Below are positions 1-7,047 of a DNA stretch of 64,000 nt, one piece after another. How positions within the stretch are numbered: position 1 is the first letter of the stretch; each line of letters opens with the position of its first letter. Source of the stretch: Paenibacillus tuaregi (GTDB lineage: Bacteria > Bacillota > Bacilli > Paenibacillales > Paenibacillaceae); contig NZ_LT575476.1 in NCBI RefSeq assembly GCF_900086655.1, forward strand, positions 2,949,869 through 3,013,868, written 5' to 3'. A model generated the notes under the pieces. The model had not been told where the DNA came from. It did not search any database and worked only from the letters and a program-made list of their open reading frames with translations. A program made the translations under genes and the position numbers.

Positions 1-604
1 GGAGGTCAAGATCACTTCGATTCAGCGTCAGACAGTTACATTGGGTACCCGTCTGGACACTGCAGCCAAAGTAAGCTTCAAGGGCCTGCACATCACCCAT
101 GGAACTTGAAAACTCGACTGACCGTGCCTTCAAAGGTTGGCCTGTGCCCCGTCGCCCCAGCTCTAATAGACACGCCAGCGTAATGCCAACCAGTATCTGG
201 GGACCGGCCTGCTCGGACTGCACCCATGCAAGTTCGATTACACAGTCCTCGCCTCTCTCTGTAATTCGTAAGCTCTCGGGGGGACACATTTGCTTGTACC
301 GGGCCATCCGGTTTAAGGCATCTCGGTAGTCCCGGGCGTGGTAAGTCGCTAAGATCGCCGGGGGGTATTGTGCTGATTCAAAAGCTTGTACAAGCCCGAT
401 AATTCCCTTGGCCGTGTCACCCATGAGATCGTTAAAAGCCTGCCAGATCGCGATATATTCGGCTGAGGTAACAACGGGTTCATTTATCACGGTGAACGAG
501 AGGCCTGCTTTGCGAGCTACCTCGTGGGCTGTTAATCCTAATTGATGTAATCCTGCCCAAAATCCTGGCGGGATTTTAATACGGTCGGAGTCATGAGACT
601 TCAT
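1..604 (-). CDS. AraC-family regulator, N-terminal part (cut by window edge)
   Basis: An open frame of 201 codons runs from an ATG at 604 off the left edge with no stop. The start follows AAGGAGG with a 9-nt spacer. The visible protein opens MKSHDSDRIKIPPGFW, then has the helical pattern of the 'arabinose-binding' sensor domain (PF12625-like) that precedes a C-terminal AraC helix-turn-helix in many one-component regulators: VARKAGLS near residue 27, an F-E-S-A-Q stretch near 78, and a late YFGCSVQ segment. The DNA-binding part lies beyond the edge, so the family call rests on the sensor domain only. The next gene towards higher coordinates points the same way but is separated by more than 350 bases. 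Target genes cannot be guessed from this window. Confidence 0.75.
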   Translation of the reverse strand, partial: MKSHDSDRIKIPPGFWAGLHQLGLTAHEVARKAGLSFTVINEPVVTSAEYIAIWQAFNDLMGDTAKGIIGLVQAFESAQYPPAILATYHARDYRDALNRMARYKQMCPPESLRITERGEDCVIELAWVQSEQAGPQILVGITLACLLELGRRGTGQPLKARSVEFSSSMGDVQALEAYFGCSVQTGTQCNCLTLNRSDLDL

Positions 605-911
605 GAGTAGGAGCCTCCTTAAGCTGTGTATTTATGTAACAATCTTTTTTATTCAAGAAATCTGGGAGCAACAACGACAACAACGACCATAAAGAACATT
701 TCACATGACTGCATTACTTTTAGATCAATAGTTCAACTTATAAAAGGATTCGATTCTTATCTTGCTAAGTCTTTAGTATAGGACAACTATTATAGTACCT
801 TCCCTCGATATGCGCTGTAACTAGAAGAAAATTACAATTGCATTCTGACTAAGGCGGCCATTCCGCTGATTTAGGCAAACCATGCTTATATGCAAAATAT
901 TGAATATGCAA
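605..911. other. Intergenic stretch, no gene seen
   Basis: About 300 AT-rich bases between the AraC-type gene start and the methyltransferase terminator. I see no ribosome binding site plus reading frame on either strand and no recognisable RNA. It presumably holds the promoter of the AraC-type gene, but I found no convincing -35/-10 pair. Confidence 0.5.
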
Positions 912-943
912 AAGCCTCATCTTTTATAGGTAAGATGAGGCTT
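912..943 (-). terminator. Intrinsic terminator after the methyltransferase gene
   Basis: A perfect 12-bp stem (AAGCCTCATCTT with its complement) encloses an 8-nt loop, followed on the minus strand by TTTTGCATATT. It sits 17 bases past the stop codon at 960. Confidence 0.8.
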
Positions 944-959
944 GTCGTAAAATCAATAC

Positions 960-1826
960 TCAACGTTCTCTCGTGTACATTTGTTGATCCTGCAATCGAA
1001 CCAGCACCTTGCCATAACGGCCACTCTGGTGAACGACTATTTTGCCTGAAGGATAGGTTTGATCCAGATAGTCTGCAACCAATTTCCGCATCCGCTCATC
1101 CGGAGCCTGTCTGTGAATACGAAGCCAGGTCATTACCTCCTCTAAAGCCGCTTCTCTTGACAACTCCGTCGTTTTCGTCTCCCTAGTTACAAGCGACTCA
1201 TAGGAATAACCTTTGAGATACAGGAGATGAAGCAAATATCCCATTTCCGTATGTTTTACGCTAAAGGGCTTTCCGGTAACAAGCGGCCAGATTTCAGTCA
1301 ATAGACTGATCTCTGTAGAACCTGCCGGCATGCTGATGTAACAATACTTCCTCGCACATGAAAGTATTTTTTCTACGCTCTCCCAATCATAAATGACCGG
1401 GCACATCGAGACAAAAACAAGATCAAAGGCCTGGCTCCAGCCTCTGGCATTAACATCAATATTCTCGAAGGGTTCGTGTACAATCTTCACCTTATCTTCG
1501 GCAAATGTTGCGATGTTATCCTTCAGTAATTCGACCAACAGGGGAGATGACTCCACGGCAGTAACACTGGCCCCCCGTTCCGCAAAGGGTACCGTGAATA
1601 CTCCCGAGGCGGCGCCAATGTCCAACACAGAGGCGCTCTCGAATTGGACTCCTTGTCCTTCTATCCAGTTCACGATCCGTGTTGACCGTTTTCTCCCCTC
1701 CTCATTAAATGATTGCTCATTAAAAGATTTTGCCTTCTGATCAAAAGCTCTAGCCGGTTCGATCCCGGCCTTTCTCATATTGTTCACAAGGGTGTCGCCA
1801 TGGTCTTTCCACGCTTTCTCCCACAT
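960..1826 (-). CDS. Class I SAM-dependent methyltransferase
   Basis: A 288-residue cytoplasmic protein. The glycine-rich SAM-binding motif I, VLDIGAASGVF, is near residue 67, followed by an acidic strand end (AVESS) and motif IV-like FDLVFVSMCPV, as in Rossmann-fold methyltransferases. The substrate is not evident; the C-terminal 120 residues are helical and presumably form the specificity cap. The ATG has only GAGG two bases upstream, so the start is less secure than others; the frame is well supported by the motifs. The gene lies 93 bases downstream of the CPYC flavoprotein, on the same strand and with no strong terminator between, so cotranscription is plausible. A good terminator follows it. 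Confidence 0.8.
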   Translation of the reverse strand: MWEKAWKDHGDTLVNNMRKAGIEPARAFDQKAKSFNEQSFNEEGRKRSTRIVNWIEGQGVQFESASVLDIGAASGVFTVPFAERGASVTAVESSPLLVELLKDNIATFAEDKVKIVHEPFENIDVNARGWSQAFDLVFVSMCPVIYDWESVEKILSCARKYCYISMPAGSTEISLLTEIWPLVTGKPFSVKHTEMGYLLHLLYLKGYSYESLVTRETKTTELSREAALEEVMTWLRIHRQAPDERMRKLVADYLDQTYPSGKIVVHQSGRYGKVLVRLQDQQMYTRER

Positions 1827-1900
1827 GGCCTCATTAAAAAAGTCGTTGATAACTATCCCTCTCTTCCCGTTCTAATTTATTGTGACCGAAGTTCATGGGC

Positions 1901-1919
1901 AGCCTTCGCTAAGAAGGCT
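1901..1919 (-). other. Short hairpin after the flavoprotein stop codon
   Basis: A 7-bp stem (AGCCTTC / GAAGGCT) sits directly after the stop codon at 1920. It lacks a T-run, so it is probably a weak or partial terminator that allows read-through into the methyltransferase gene. Confidence 0.4.
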
Positions 1920-2840
1920 TCACCCGTTTCTCTTCCAGGCTTCCAAATTCAATTCATTGTTCATAGCCGCAGCGGTAAACGCCCCCATCGCGGCTGCAGC
2001 ACTGGCCTGCTGCATTCGTGATGCCGCATCTCCTGCGCTATAGACACCTGGCACGCTTGTTTTCCCGAACTCATCTACCACAATGGTTCCTGCGTCCGTA
2101 ATATCGCAGCCAATTTCCCGCGGCAAGTCCGAACCTGTAACCAGCTCCGGTTTAAAAAAGATCCCTCGGCATGAAATAGCTGTCCCGTCTTCAAGAACGA
2201 CCTGCTGTACAATTCCGTCTACAGAGTCAATGGACCTTATCGGCAATTCGAAGATAGGTATCTGATGCCCCTTGATTTCCTCACGCTGAGCGTCCGTCAG
2301 CTCATCAGGGCCATTCGTGCAAACCGTTAATTGACTCGTCCATCCGGAGATCAATGGAGCAAAATGCATGAGATCGGCTCCCTTGTGAAGGATAACAAGC
2401 GGCTGATCTCTTAATTCCCAGCCATCGCAATAGGGGCATACATAGGCGCTTTTTCCATATACCTCAGCCAGGCCAGGGATACCCAGCGGTTGATCCTTCA
2501 TTCCAATGGCAAACAACACCTTCTTGCTGGCAAAGGTGTTATCACCAGCGGTCATAACTTGAAAATCACCGTCCGTGCCCGTAATCGAAATGGCTGTATC
2601 GGCGGCAAAAGAAACCGAAGGATAGGCACTAATCTCTTCCTTCGCAATTCGCCGAAATTCACTTGGACTTACGCCATCACGGGTCAGAAACCCGTGAGTC
2701 TCGCGAGTCACAGCGTTCCTGGCACGGCTATCATCAATCACTACTACATGTTTCCTGGCCCGTCCCAGCATTAGAGCCGCATTTAGCCCAGCCGGTCCTC
2801 CACCAATAATCAGCACATCTAAAAGCTGGTTTTTCAACAT
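1920..2840 (-). CDS. Thioredoxin-reductase-like FAD/NAD(P) oxidoreductase with CPYC centre
   Basis: A 306-residue pyridine-nucleotide disulfide oxidoreductase. The FAD-binding motif IIGGGPAGLNAA is at residues 11-22, the redox pair is C135-P-Y-C138 within VCPYCDGWE, and the C-terminal FAD motif is VYSAGDAA. The overall length fits thioredoxin reductase (TrxB). The active site differs from TrxB, which usually has CATC; CPYC is typical of a separate branch that includes small-molecule dithiol oxidases such as the GliT/DepH type. The start chosen is the ATG at 2840, eight bases after GGAGG; a GTG start further upstream would overlap the Rrf2 stop codon and ignore this site. It is cotranscribed with the Rrf2 regulator, which probably controls it. 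The true substrate is unknown. Confidence 0.8.
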   Translation of the reverse strand: MLKNQLLDVLIIGGGPAGLNAALMLGRARKHVVVIDDSRARNAVTRETHGFLTRDGVSPSEFRRIAKEEISAYPSVSFAADTAISITGTDGDFQVMTAGDNTFASKKVLFAIGMKDQPLGIPGLAEVYGKSAYVCPYCDGWELRDQPLVILHKGADLMHFAPLISGWTSQLTVCTNGPDELTDAQREEIKGHQIPIFELPIRSIDSVDGIVQQVVLEDGTAISCRGIFFKPELVTGSDLPREIGCDITDAGTIVVDEFGKTSVPGVYSAGDAASRMQQASAAAAMGAFTAAAMNNELNLEAWKRNG

Positions 2841-2893
2841 TTTAGCTTCCTCCATAGATCTAAGATATCCATAATTGAACTGCAAGAAGTGTA

Positions 2894-3379
2894 TCACTTC
2901 TTGTGTTCATGATGGCTGCATTGTTTTTTGTTAGCCGCCTCATTCAATACCGTCTGGATCGTATGTTCCCGCAAGTATTGGTGCAGATGCTGCTCCGCAC
3001 CGAGCATTACCCTCTCTACCAGACATTCGCTTGGACGATCCTGTCCCGGCTGTAAAGCTCCTTCCTCAGCTAACAACTGATGCTGCTTCGAGCCCAAATT
3101 CGAGCATTCGAACAGCTGCTGTCTTCCTTCAATCACTTGAATAACATCAAGAAAAGTAATCTGTTCGGCTGGCCGTGCCAGCTCGTAACCCCCGTTGACC
3201 CCCGGAACAGCACGGACGATACCATCCTGTCTCAGCTTGGACATGATTTTGGATAAATAGCTCTCCGAAACGCCAAGTGTTCCTGCTAATTCCTTAATCC
3301 CGACATTGTTGCGGCTCTCCGAGAGGCCTAAGTGAATTAATGCGTGAAGGGCGTAATCTGTGCTTTTGGAGAACTGCAT
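2894..3379 (-). CDS. Rrf2-family transcriptional regulator
   Basis: A 161-residue winged-helix regulator. The N-terminal FSKSTDYALHALIHLGL and the recognition helix VSESYLSKIMSKL, followed by the wing PGVNGGYELARP, are standard for Rrf2 proteins. Cysteines lie at about residue 93 (FECSN), about 119 (SECLVERV) and near the C-terminus (CSHHEH). Rrf2 members such as IscR, NsrR and CymR use such cysteines or partner proteins for sensing, but the spacing here does not by itself prove an Fe-S cluster. It is first in an operon with the CPYC flavoprotein, so autoregulation and redox or thiol control are likely. The histidine-rich tail (HHEHKK) is unusual. Confidence 0.88.
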   Translation of the reverse strand: MQFSKSTDYALHALIHLGLSESRNNVGIKELAGTLGVSESYLSKIMSKLRQDGIVRAVPGVNGGYELARPAEQITFLDVIQVIEGRQQLFECSNLGSKQHQLLAEEGALQPGQDRPSECLVERVMLGAEQHLHQYLREHTIQTVLNEAANKKQCSHHEHKK

Positions 3380-3410
3380 TCTACTCCCCCTTCAATATGT
3401 TATGTTTATT

Positions 3411-3429
3411 ATGGACTTGTAGTATCCAT
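3411..3429. promoter_or_regulatory. Candidate Rrf2 operator (imperfect dyad)
   Basis: ATGGA and TCCAT half-sites separated by 9 bases lie 32-50 bases upstream of the Rrf2 start. A related TATCCATAAT occurs near 2870, just upstream of the flavoprotein. Inference only. Confidence 0.3.
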
Positions 3430-3545
3430 GATATACAATCCGAATGCAAATTGCAATGACTTTCTCAAACAAATGTCTAAATCCGTTTATGAATAACTTT
3501 CCTACACTGGCAAACAATATGGAATAAAGGGAGGCTGAGAATTTT

Positions 3546-4220
3546 ATGTGCAGACGCTTTTCTATGGCAGCCGAGCTGCCGGAGGTACAGGAGCATTTTC
3601 AAATCGAACGGGTGATGTACTATTACAAAAACCGCTACAACATTAGCCCTACCCAGCATATCCCTGTGGTGCTGCAGCAGAACGGGGAACGAATTCTGGA
3701 TGAGTTCCGCTGGGGATTCATTCCTTATTGGGGTAAAGATGCGGTCAATGCGGATCTAAGGAATGTGCATCAGAATAAGACCTATCGGCGAATGGTAGAG
3801 AAGCAGCGGTGTGTAATCCCGTGCAATGGGTTGTACTATTGGAAGCAAGACGGCAAGAAGACCTATCCCGTGCGGGTAGTTATGAAAGACCGCAGCATGT
3901 TCGGTGTGGCCGGCTTATTCGAAATATGGCAGGATACCCGCGGGGAACCGCTTCGTACCTGCACCTTGGTTATGACAGAAGCGAATCCGCTGATCGACGA
4001 ATTTGAGAGCAGGATGCCGGCGATTCTATCCCAGGAAGACATGGCCCTCTGGCTCGATGAGAGGACAAACGATCTGGAATTGCTAAATCCGATCCTGCGG
4101 CCCCACTCCGCGGAAGAAATGGATGCTTATGCGGTAACACCGCTGATTGACAACAGCAGACACGACACCTCAGAATGCATTGAAGAAATGGATCTTAAGC
4201 AGGCATGGGTCAAACGCTGA
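3546..4220 (+). CDS. YedK/HMCES-like protein (SRAP domain), divergent catalytic residues
   Basis: A 224-residue SRAP-domain protein. YedK/HMCES proteins crosslink to abasic sites in single-stranded DNA through Cys2 exposed after Met removal. Here Cys2 is present (MCRRFS, where MCGRF is usual) and the Asn of the active site is probably N73. The catalytic Glu of the usual G-[FW]-[FY]-E-W motif is replaced by Tyr98 (NGLYYWK), and the His of the usual IHDR motif is Glu154 (FESRMP). The rest of the fold is well kept (RWGFIPYWGKD, RCVIPC, TCTLVMTEAN). The start follows GGGAGG by 11 bases and must be this Met for Cys2 to be N-terminal. It stands alone, with its own terminator. The substitutions are seen directly; their effect is inference. 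Confidence 0.88.
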   Translation: MCRRFSMAAELPEVQEHFQIERVMYYYKNRYNISPTQHIPVVLQQNGERILDEFRWGFIPYWGKDAVNADLRNVHQNKTYRRMVEKQRCVIPCNGLYYWKQDGKKTYPVRVVMKDRSMFGVAGLFEIWQDTRGEPLRTCTLVMTEANPLIDEFESRMPAILSQEDMALWLDERTNDLELLNPILRPHSAEEMDAYAVTPLIDNSRHDTSECIEEMDLKQAWVKR

Positions 4221-4305
4221 TTCTAGCAGCCACTGACCTGCCGGGCCTTTCGAATCTTCTCATGAATCTCTGATGTGATTGTGCGCTTGGAATTTGTACA
4301 GGTCT

Positions 4306-4346
4306 GACCCAGCCAAAGCTTATCTCGCAATAGCTGGGTCTTTTTT
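4306..4346 (+). terminator. Terminator of the YedK-like gene
   Basis: An 8-bp stem GACCCAGC/GCTGGGTC with a 19-nt loop is followed by TTTTTT. Confidence 0.8.
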
Positions 4347-4371
4347 GACACGGACTATACAAGTCCCTTAC

Positions 4372-4406
4372 AAAAAAAGAAGCAGTTGCGGCTGCAAACT
4401 GCTCCT
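4372..4406 (-). terminator. Terminator of the nfeD-floT operon; contains repeat copy 1
   Basis: On the minus strand a stem of about 10 bp (AGCAGTTTGC with GCAACTGCT, one bulge) is followed by a run of T. The 26 bases 4381-4406 recur exactly at 6446-6471 upstream of the same operon. Confidence 0.8.
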
Positions 4407-4429
4407 AAGAATTTAATTATAATGCCCCG

Positions 4430-5854
4430 TTAATAAGTGCTGGATTCAACGCCTTGAGCTACTACGGGTTCCTTTTCAATGGGAGAAGGTTCTTTAGGTG
4501 AAGAGATATTGCGGAGGATCTGGGTAATATCCGCTCCCGCTAACGCCTGCATGGTCTCCGGAAGTTTAGCCATGATGTCAGTTACGTAACCAGTGACCTT
4601 ACTTGCCCCTCCACCTTCACCAGTGCCGGAATCAACAATAACAATTTTCTCTGTCTTACCGAGTGGTTCTGCAACAGCACGGGCAACGTCCGGTAATACA
4701 GCATATAACATTTCAAGCATAGCAGCTTCGCCATATTTCTTCATTGCCTCAGCCAGTGCTTCCTTGGCCTCGGCTTCAGCAAGGCCTTTGGCTTTAGCGA
4801 CCTCAGCCTCGGCTAAACCTTCAATTTTAATAGCTTCTGCTTCGGCTGCAGCTTTTTGTTCAGTCTTAAACCGTTCGGCTTTGGCCCCTTGTTCCACTGC
4901 ATAACGGTCAGCATCGGCTTGGTTCATTACCGTTGCTTCAAGCTCTTTCTTTCTCCGGTCAATCTCCCGGGTATCCAGTTCAATTTGTTTACCCTTCTCG
5001 ATAAGCTTGATATTCATTTGTTCTTCTGTCACAGCTTGTAAGGACTTTGCCTCTTGCAGCTTATAAGCTATGTCAGCCTCGGCCTTTTTCAGGTCGGATT
5101 CTATTTTGAAGTCAGCCCTTCTAATCTCCATTTCCTTCTCAGCTTCGGCAATTTTAGTTGCCGCCTCGAACTCGGCAATTTTCCCTTCTTGAATCGCTTG
5201 GGACTTTTTGATTAACTCTTCACGCTGGTTTTCCGCTTTGGCAACTTCAGCGTCTTTCTTGACTCTTGCAATTTCTGCTTGACCCAGAGCATCCAAATAA
5301 CCTTGACGATCCCGCACATCCCGAATCGTGAAGGATACGATTTGGAAACCCATTTTATTAAGGTCATCGGCTGCGATCTCCTGGACTTGTCTCGCAAATT
5401 CATCCCTATTTTTGTAAACGTCTTCAACAGACATCGTACCCAGTATGGCTCTTAGATGCCCTTCCAAGGTTTGTGTGCAAATGTTCTGAAGTTCGGTAGC
5501 CGGTTTGCCAAGAAACTGTTCAGCCGCCGTTGAAATCGATTCAATATCGCCCTTGATCTTGACTTGTGCTACGCCGTCCACGATTACTGGCACACCTTTT
5601 ACGGTGTACACCTCAGGTGTTTTAATATCAAGTGTTTGCACCTGCAAAGATAAGAAATCCGCATTTTGAATGACTGGCCATACAAAAGAGCCCCCTGCCT
5701 TGACTATTTTTGGCCCTTCTCCCGTCATTGCCCCCGTAATAATCATAGCTTCATCCGCTTTAACAGTCCGATATCTTGTAGCAAACACAATCCCCAACAA
5801 AATTAATACAACCACAACACCAACAGGAACAAGAATTGTCCAATCCAAATTCAT
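4430..5854 (-). CDS. floT: Flotillin-like protein FloT
   Basis: A 474-residue flotillin, the scaffold of functional membrane microdomains in bacilli. One N-terminal hydrophobic segment (about residues 5-27) anchors it; an SPFH/PHB domain follows (about 30-200, with NKMGFQIVSFTIRDVRD), then a long coiled coil with Glu-Ala repeats (about 210-390) and a C-terminal tail predicted to be cytoplasmic. The length and layout match B. subtilis FloT (YuaG). It follows nfeD by 20 bases, the same order as B. subtilis yuaF-yuaG. The start has GGGG five to nine bases upstream. A terminator follows. The family assignment is very secure. Confidence 0.95.
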   Translation of the reverse strand: MNLDWTILVPVGVVVVLILLGIVFATRYRTVKADEAMIITGAMTGEGPKIVKAGGSFVWPVIQNADFLSLQVQTLDIKTPEVYTVKGVPVIVDGVAQVKIKGDIESISTAAEQFLGKPATELQNICTQTLEGHLRAILGTMSVEDVYKNRDEFARQVQEIAADDLNKMGFQIVSFTIRDVRDRQGYLDALGQAEIARVKKDAEVAKAENQREELIKKSQAIQEGKIAEFEAATKIAEAEKEMEIRRADFKIESDLKKAEADIAYKLQEAKSLQAVTEEQMNIKLIEKGKQIELDTREIDRRKKELEATVMNQADADRYAVEQGAKAERFKTEQKAAAEAEAIKIEGLAEAEVAKAKGLAEAEAKEALAEAMKKYGEAAMLEMLYAVLPDVARAVAEPLGKTEKIVIVDSGTGEGGGASKVTGYVTDIMAKLPETMQALAGADITQILRNISSPKEPSPIEKEPVVAQGVESSTY

Positions 5855-5874
5855 GCTTTACCCCCTATTATTGA

Positions 5875-6381
5875 TTATAATTTTGCTACGAGAAACGTGC
5901 CTGCTGCTTCATCCAAAACAATCACCGTTTCTCCCTTGTAGATCATTTCGCCACTATTTGATCTTGCTGGTGCGCTAAGCCTTGTTCCACCTTGTTCATA
6001 TACAATTTCACCCCTGGAATCCCCAGTGATTGGCGAAACGACTACAGCGCTTTTACCAATTAAGTCTTTAGCAGACCTAGCGGTCGATTTGTGAGCAGCT
6101 TGAAGAGGAACTACAATAAAGAAGAACATACAGGCCGAAACCACGATTGCGGCAAAAACAGATATTGCCGATATGAGGACTTGTGATAAGGACGTATTTA
6201 TAATAAGAAAATAACCTAACCCGCCAAATACAGTAATAAATGCAGCAATCGTAGTTGGTGATAAATAAGGGAAATGCCCGCCACTAACGTCAACATGAAG
6301 ATGGAAGATGTCACCTACAAATATAGATAACACAGCGAACACAAGTCCTATTAGAAACAAGACCAGGAATAAAGTTTCCAA
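5875..6381 (-). CDS. NfeD-family membrane protein (YuaF-like)
   Basis: A 168-residue protein with three or four transmembrane segments in the first 110 residues and a soluble C-terminal OB-fold domain (about 115-168, LIGKSAVVVSPITGDSRGEI), the NfeD arrangement that partners SPFH proteins. The start is a TTG at 6381, eight bases after GGAGG; a longer frame from 6462 would run through the upstream hairpin and has no ribosome site. It is first gene of the floT operon. In B. subtilis the equivalent yuaFGI operon belongs to the SigW envelope-stress regulon. Confidence 0.88.
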   Translation of the reverse strand: METLFLVLFLIGLVFAVLSIFVGDIFHLHVDVSGGHFPYLSPTTIAAFITVFGGLGYFLIINTSLSQVLISAISVFAAIVVSACMFFFIVVPLQAAHKSTARSAKDLIGKSAVVVSPITGDSRGEIVYEQGGTRLSAPARSNSGEMIYKGETVIVLDEAAGTFLVAKL

Positions 6382-6439
6382 TAAATTCACCTCCTTCAAA
6401 GAGTGACTTGATGGATAACGATGTTCGTCTCTTTTAGAA

Positions 6440-6474
6440 ATAAGGAGCAGTTGCGGCTGCAAACTGCTCCTTAT
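6440..6474 (-). repeat. Hairpin copy 2, in the nfeD-floT leader
   Basis: Bases 6446-6471 match the floT terminator core at 4381-4406 exactly. Here the stem is longer, about 15 bp (ATAAGGAGCAGTT...), with a single bulge, but no T-run follows. It lies 59-93 bases upstream of the nfeD start. Confidence 0.8.
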
Positions 6475-6521
6475 ATGTTAACGATGTAGACTAACCCGTT
6501 AAATAATTTCCTTATACTTGT

Positions 6522-6551
6522 AACGTATTATCGGGATAAATAGTTTTTTCC
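6522..6551 (-). promoter_or_regulatory. Candidate ECF-type promoter for nfeD-floT
   Basis: On the minus strand GGAAAAAAC, then 17 bases after AAC, then CGTTA. This is partly like the SigW consensus TGAAAC-N16/17-CGTA. It is a weak match, proposed because the B. subtilis operon is SigW-controlled. Confidence 0.3.
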
Positions 6552-6598
6552 TTCTCTGATTAATACGCCTCCGCTTCTTCAAAGTTCCCATTAGTTGT

Positions 6599-6618
6599 AA
6601 TTTGTTTTGTAACAAATT
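6599..6618. promoter_or_regulatory. Perfect inverted repeat upstream of nfeD-floT
   Basis: AATTTGTT-TTGT-AACAAATT, an 8-bp perfect palindrome with a 4-base spacer, lies between the thiosulfate genes and the nfeD-floT leader. It is a candidate operator; the binding protein is unknown. Confidence 0.45.
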
Positions 6619-6736
6619 TCCTTAAGCGGCTATATATAACTTATTATACCTTAGCCACATTTGAGCCGGAAGTTATAAGCAAGAGCCATTTTCACTTTTC
6701 CTGAATTGTGTAAAATGGCCATTAATGCACGTAAAC

Positions 6737-6761
6737 AAAAAAAGGCCGCCAGTTTGGCGGC
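6737..6761 (-). terminator. Terminator of the YeeE-YeeD pair
   Basis: On the minus strand the stem GCCGCC-AAACT-GGCGGC is followed by CTTTTTTT. Confidence 0.85.
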
Positions 6762-6819
6762 TTCTTTAGATGACGATGCTGCTGTTCTCTAGATTGATTA
6801 CCGGCAGGATTCTCAAAAA

Positions 6820-7047
6820 TTACACCTGGATAAACAAGCTGAACTCCTGGCCGTTTTTGACAGGCTCCTGTGCCATTGTGTAGCCATGCTTCACGACTTC
6901 CTCTGGCACATTCCGGAAAGCGGACGGACAATCCGAGATGACTTGAAGGGTCTGCCCTTTCTTCATATCACGCAGTGTTTCAAGTGTATAGATAACAGGA
7001 TAAGGACAAGACTCACCCCGGATATCCAATGTTAAATCAACGGACAT
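6820..7047 (-). CDS. TusA/YeeD-family sulfur carrier protein
   Basis: A 75-residue TusA-like protein. The N-terminal CPxP motif is intact (GESCPYPVIYTL, Cys14), the site that carries persulfide in this family. The two-layer alpha/beta fold of about 75 residues is the usual length. The start at 7047 follows AAGGAGG by eight bases; longer frames read into the end of the upstream gene. Its ATG lies inside the last codons of the YeeE-type gene (11-base overlap), so the pair is probably translationally coupled. In YeeE-YeeD pairs YeeD helps take up thiosulfate through YeeE. Confidence 0.9.
   Translation of the reverse strand: MSVDLTLDIRGESCPYPVIYTLETLRDMKKGQTLQVISDCPSAFRNVPEEVVKHGYTMAQEPVKNGQEFSLFIQV

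Noticed and set aside
890-1186. 98-codon + strand frame overlapping the methyltransferase gene
   Set aside because: Antisense shadow; it starts in the terminator and has no ribosome site.
6688-6721. GCCATTTTCAC...GTGTAAAATGGC inverted repeat next to the YeeD terminator
   Set aside because: Imperfect, with no position relative to a promoter that would suggest function; noted only.
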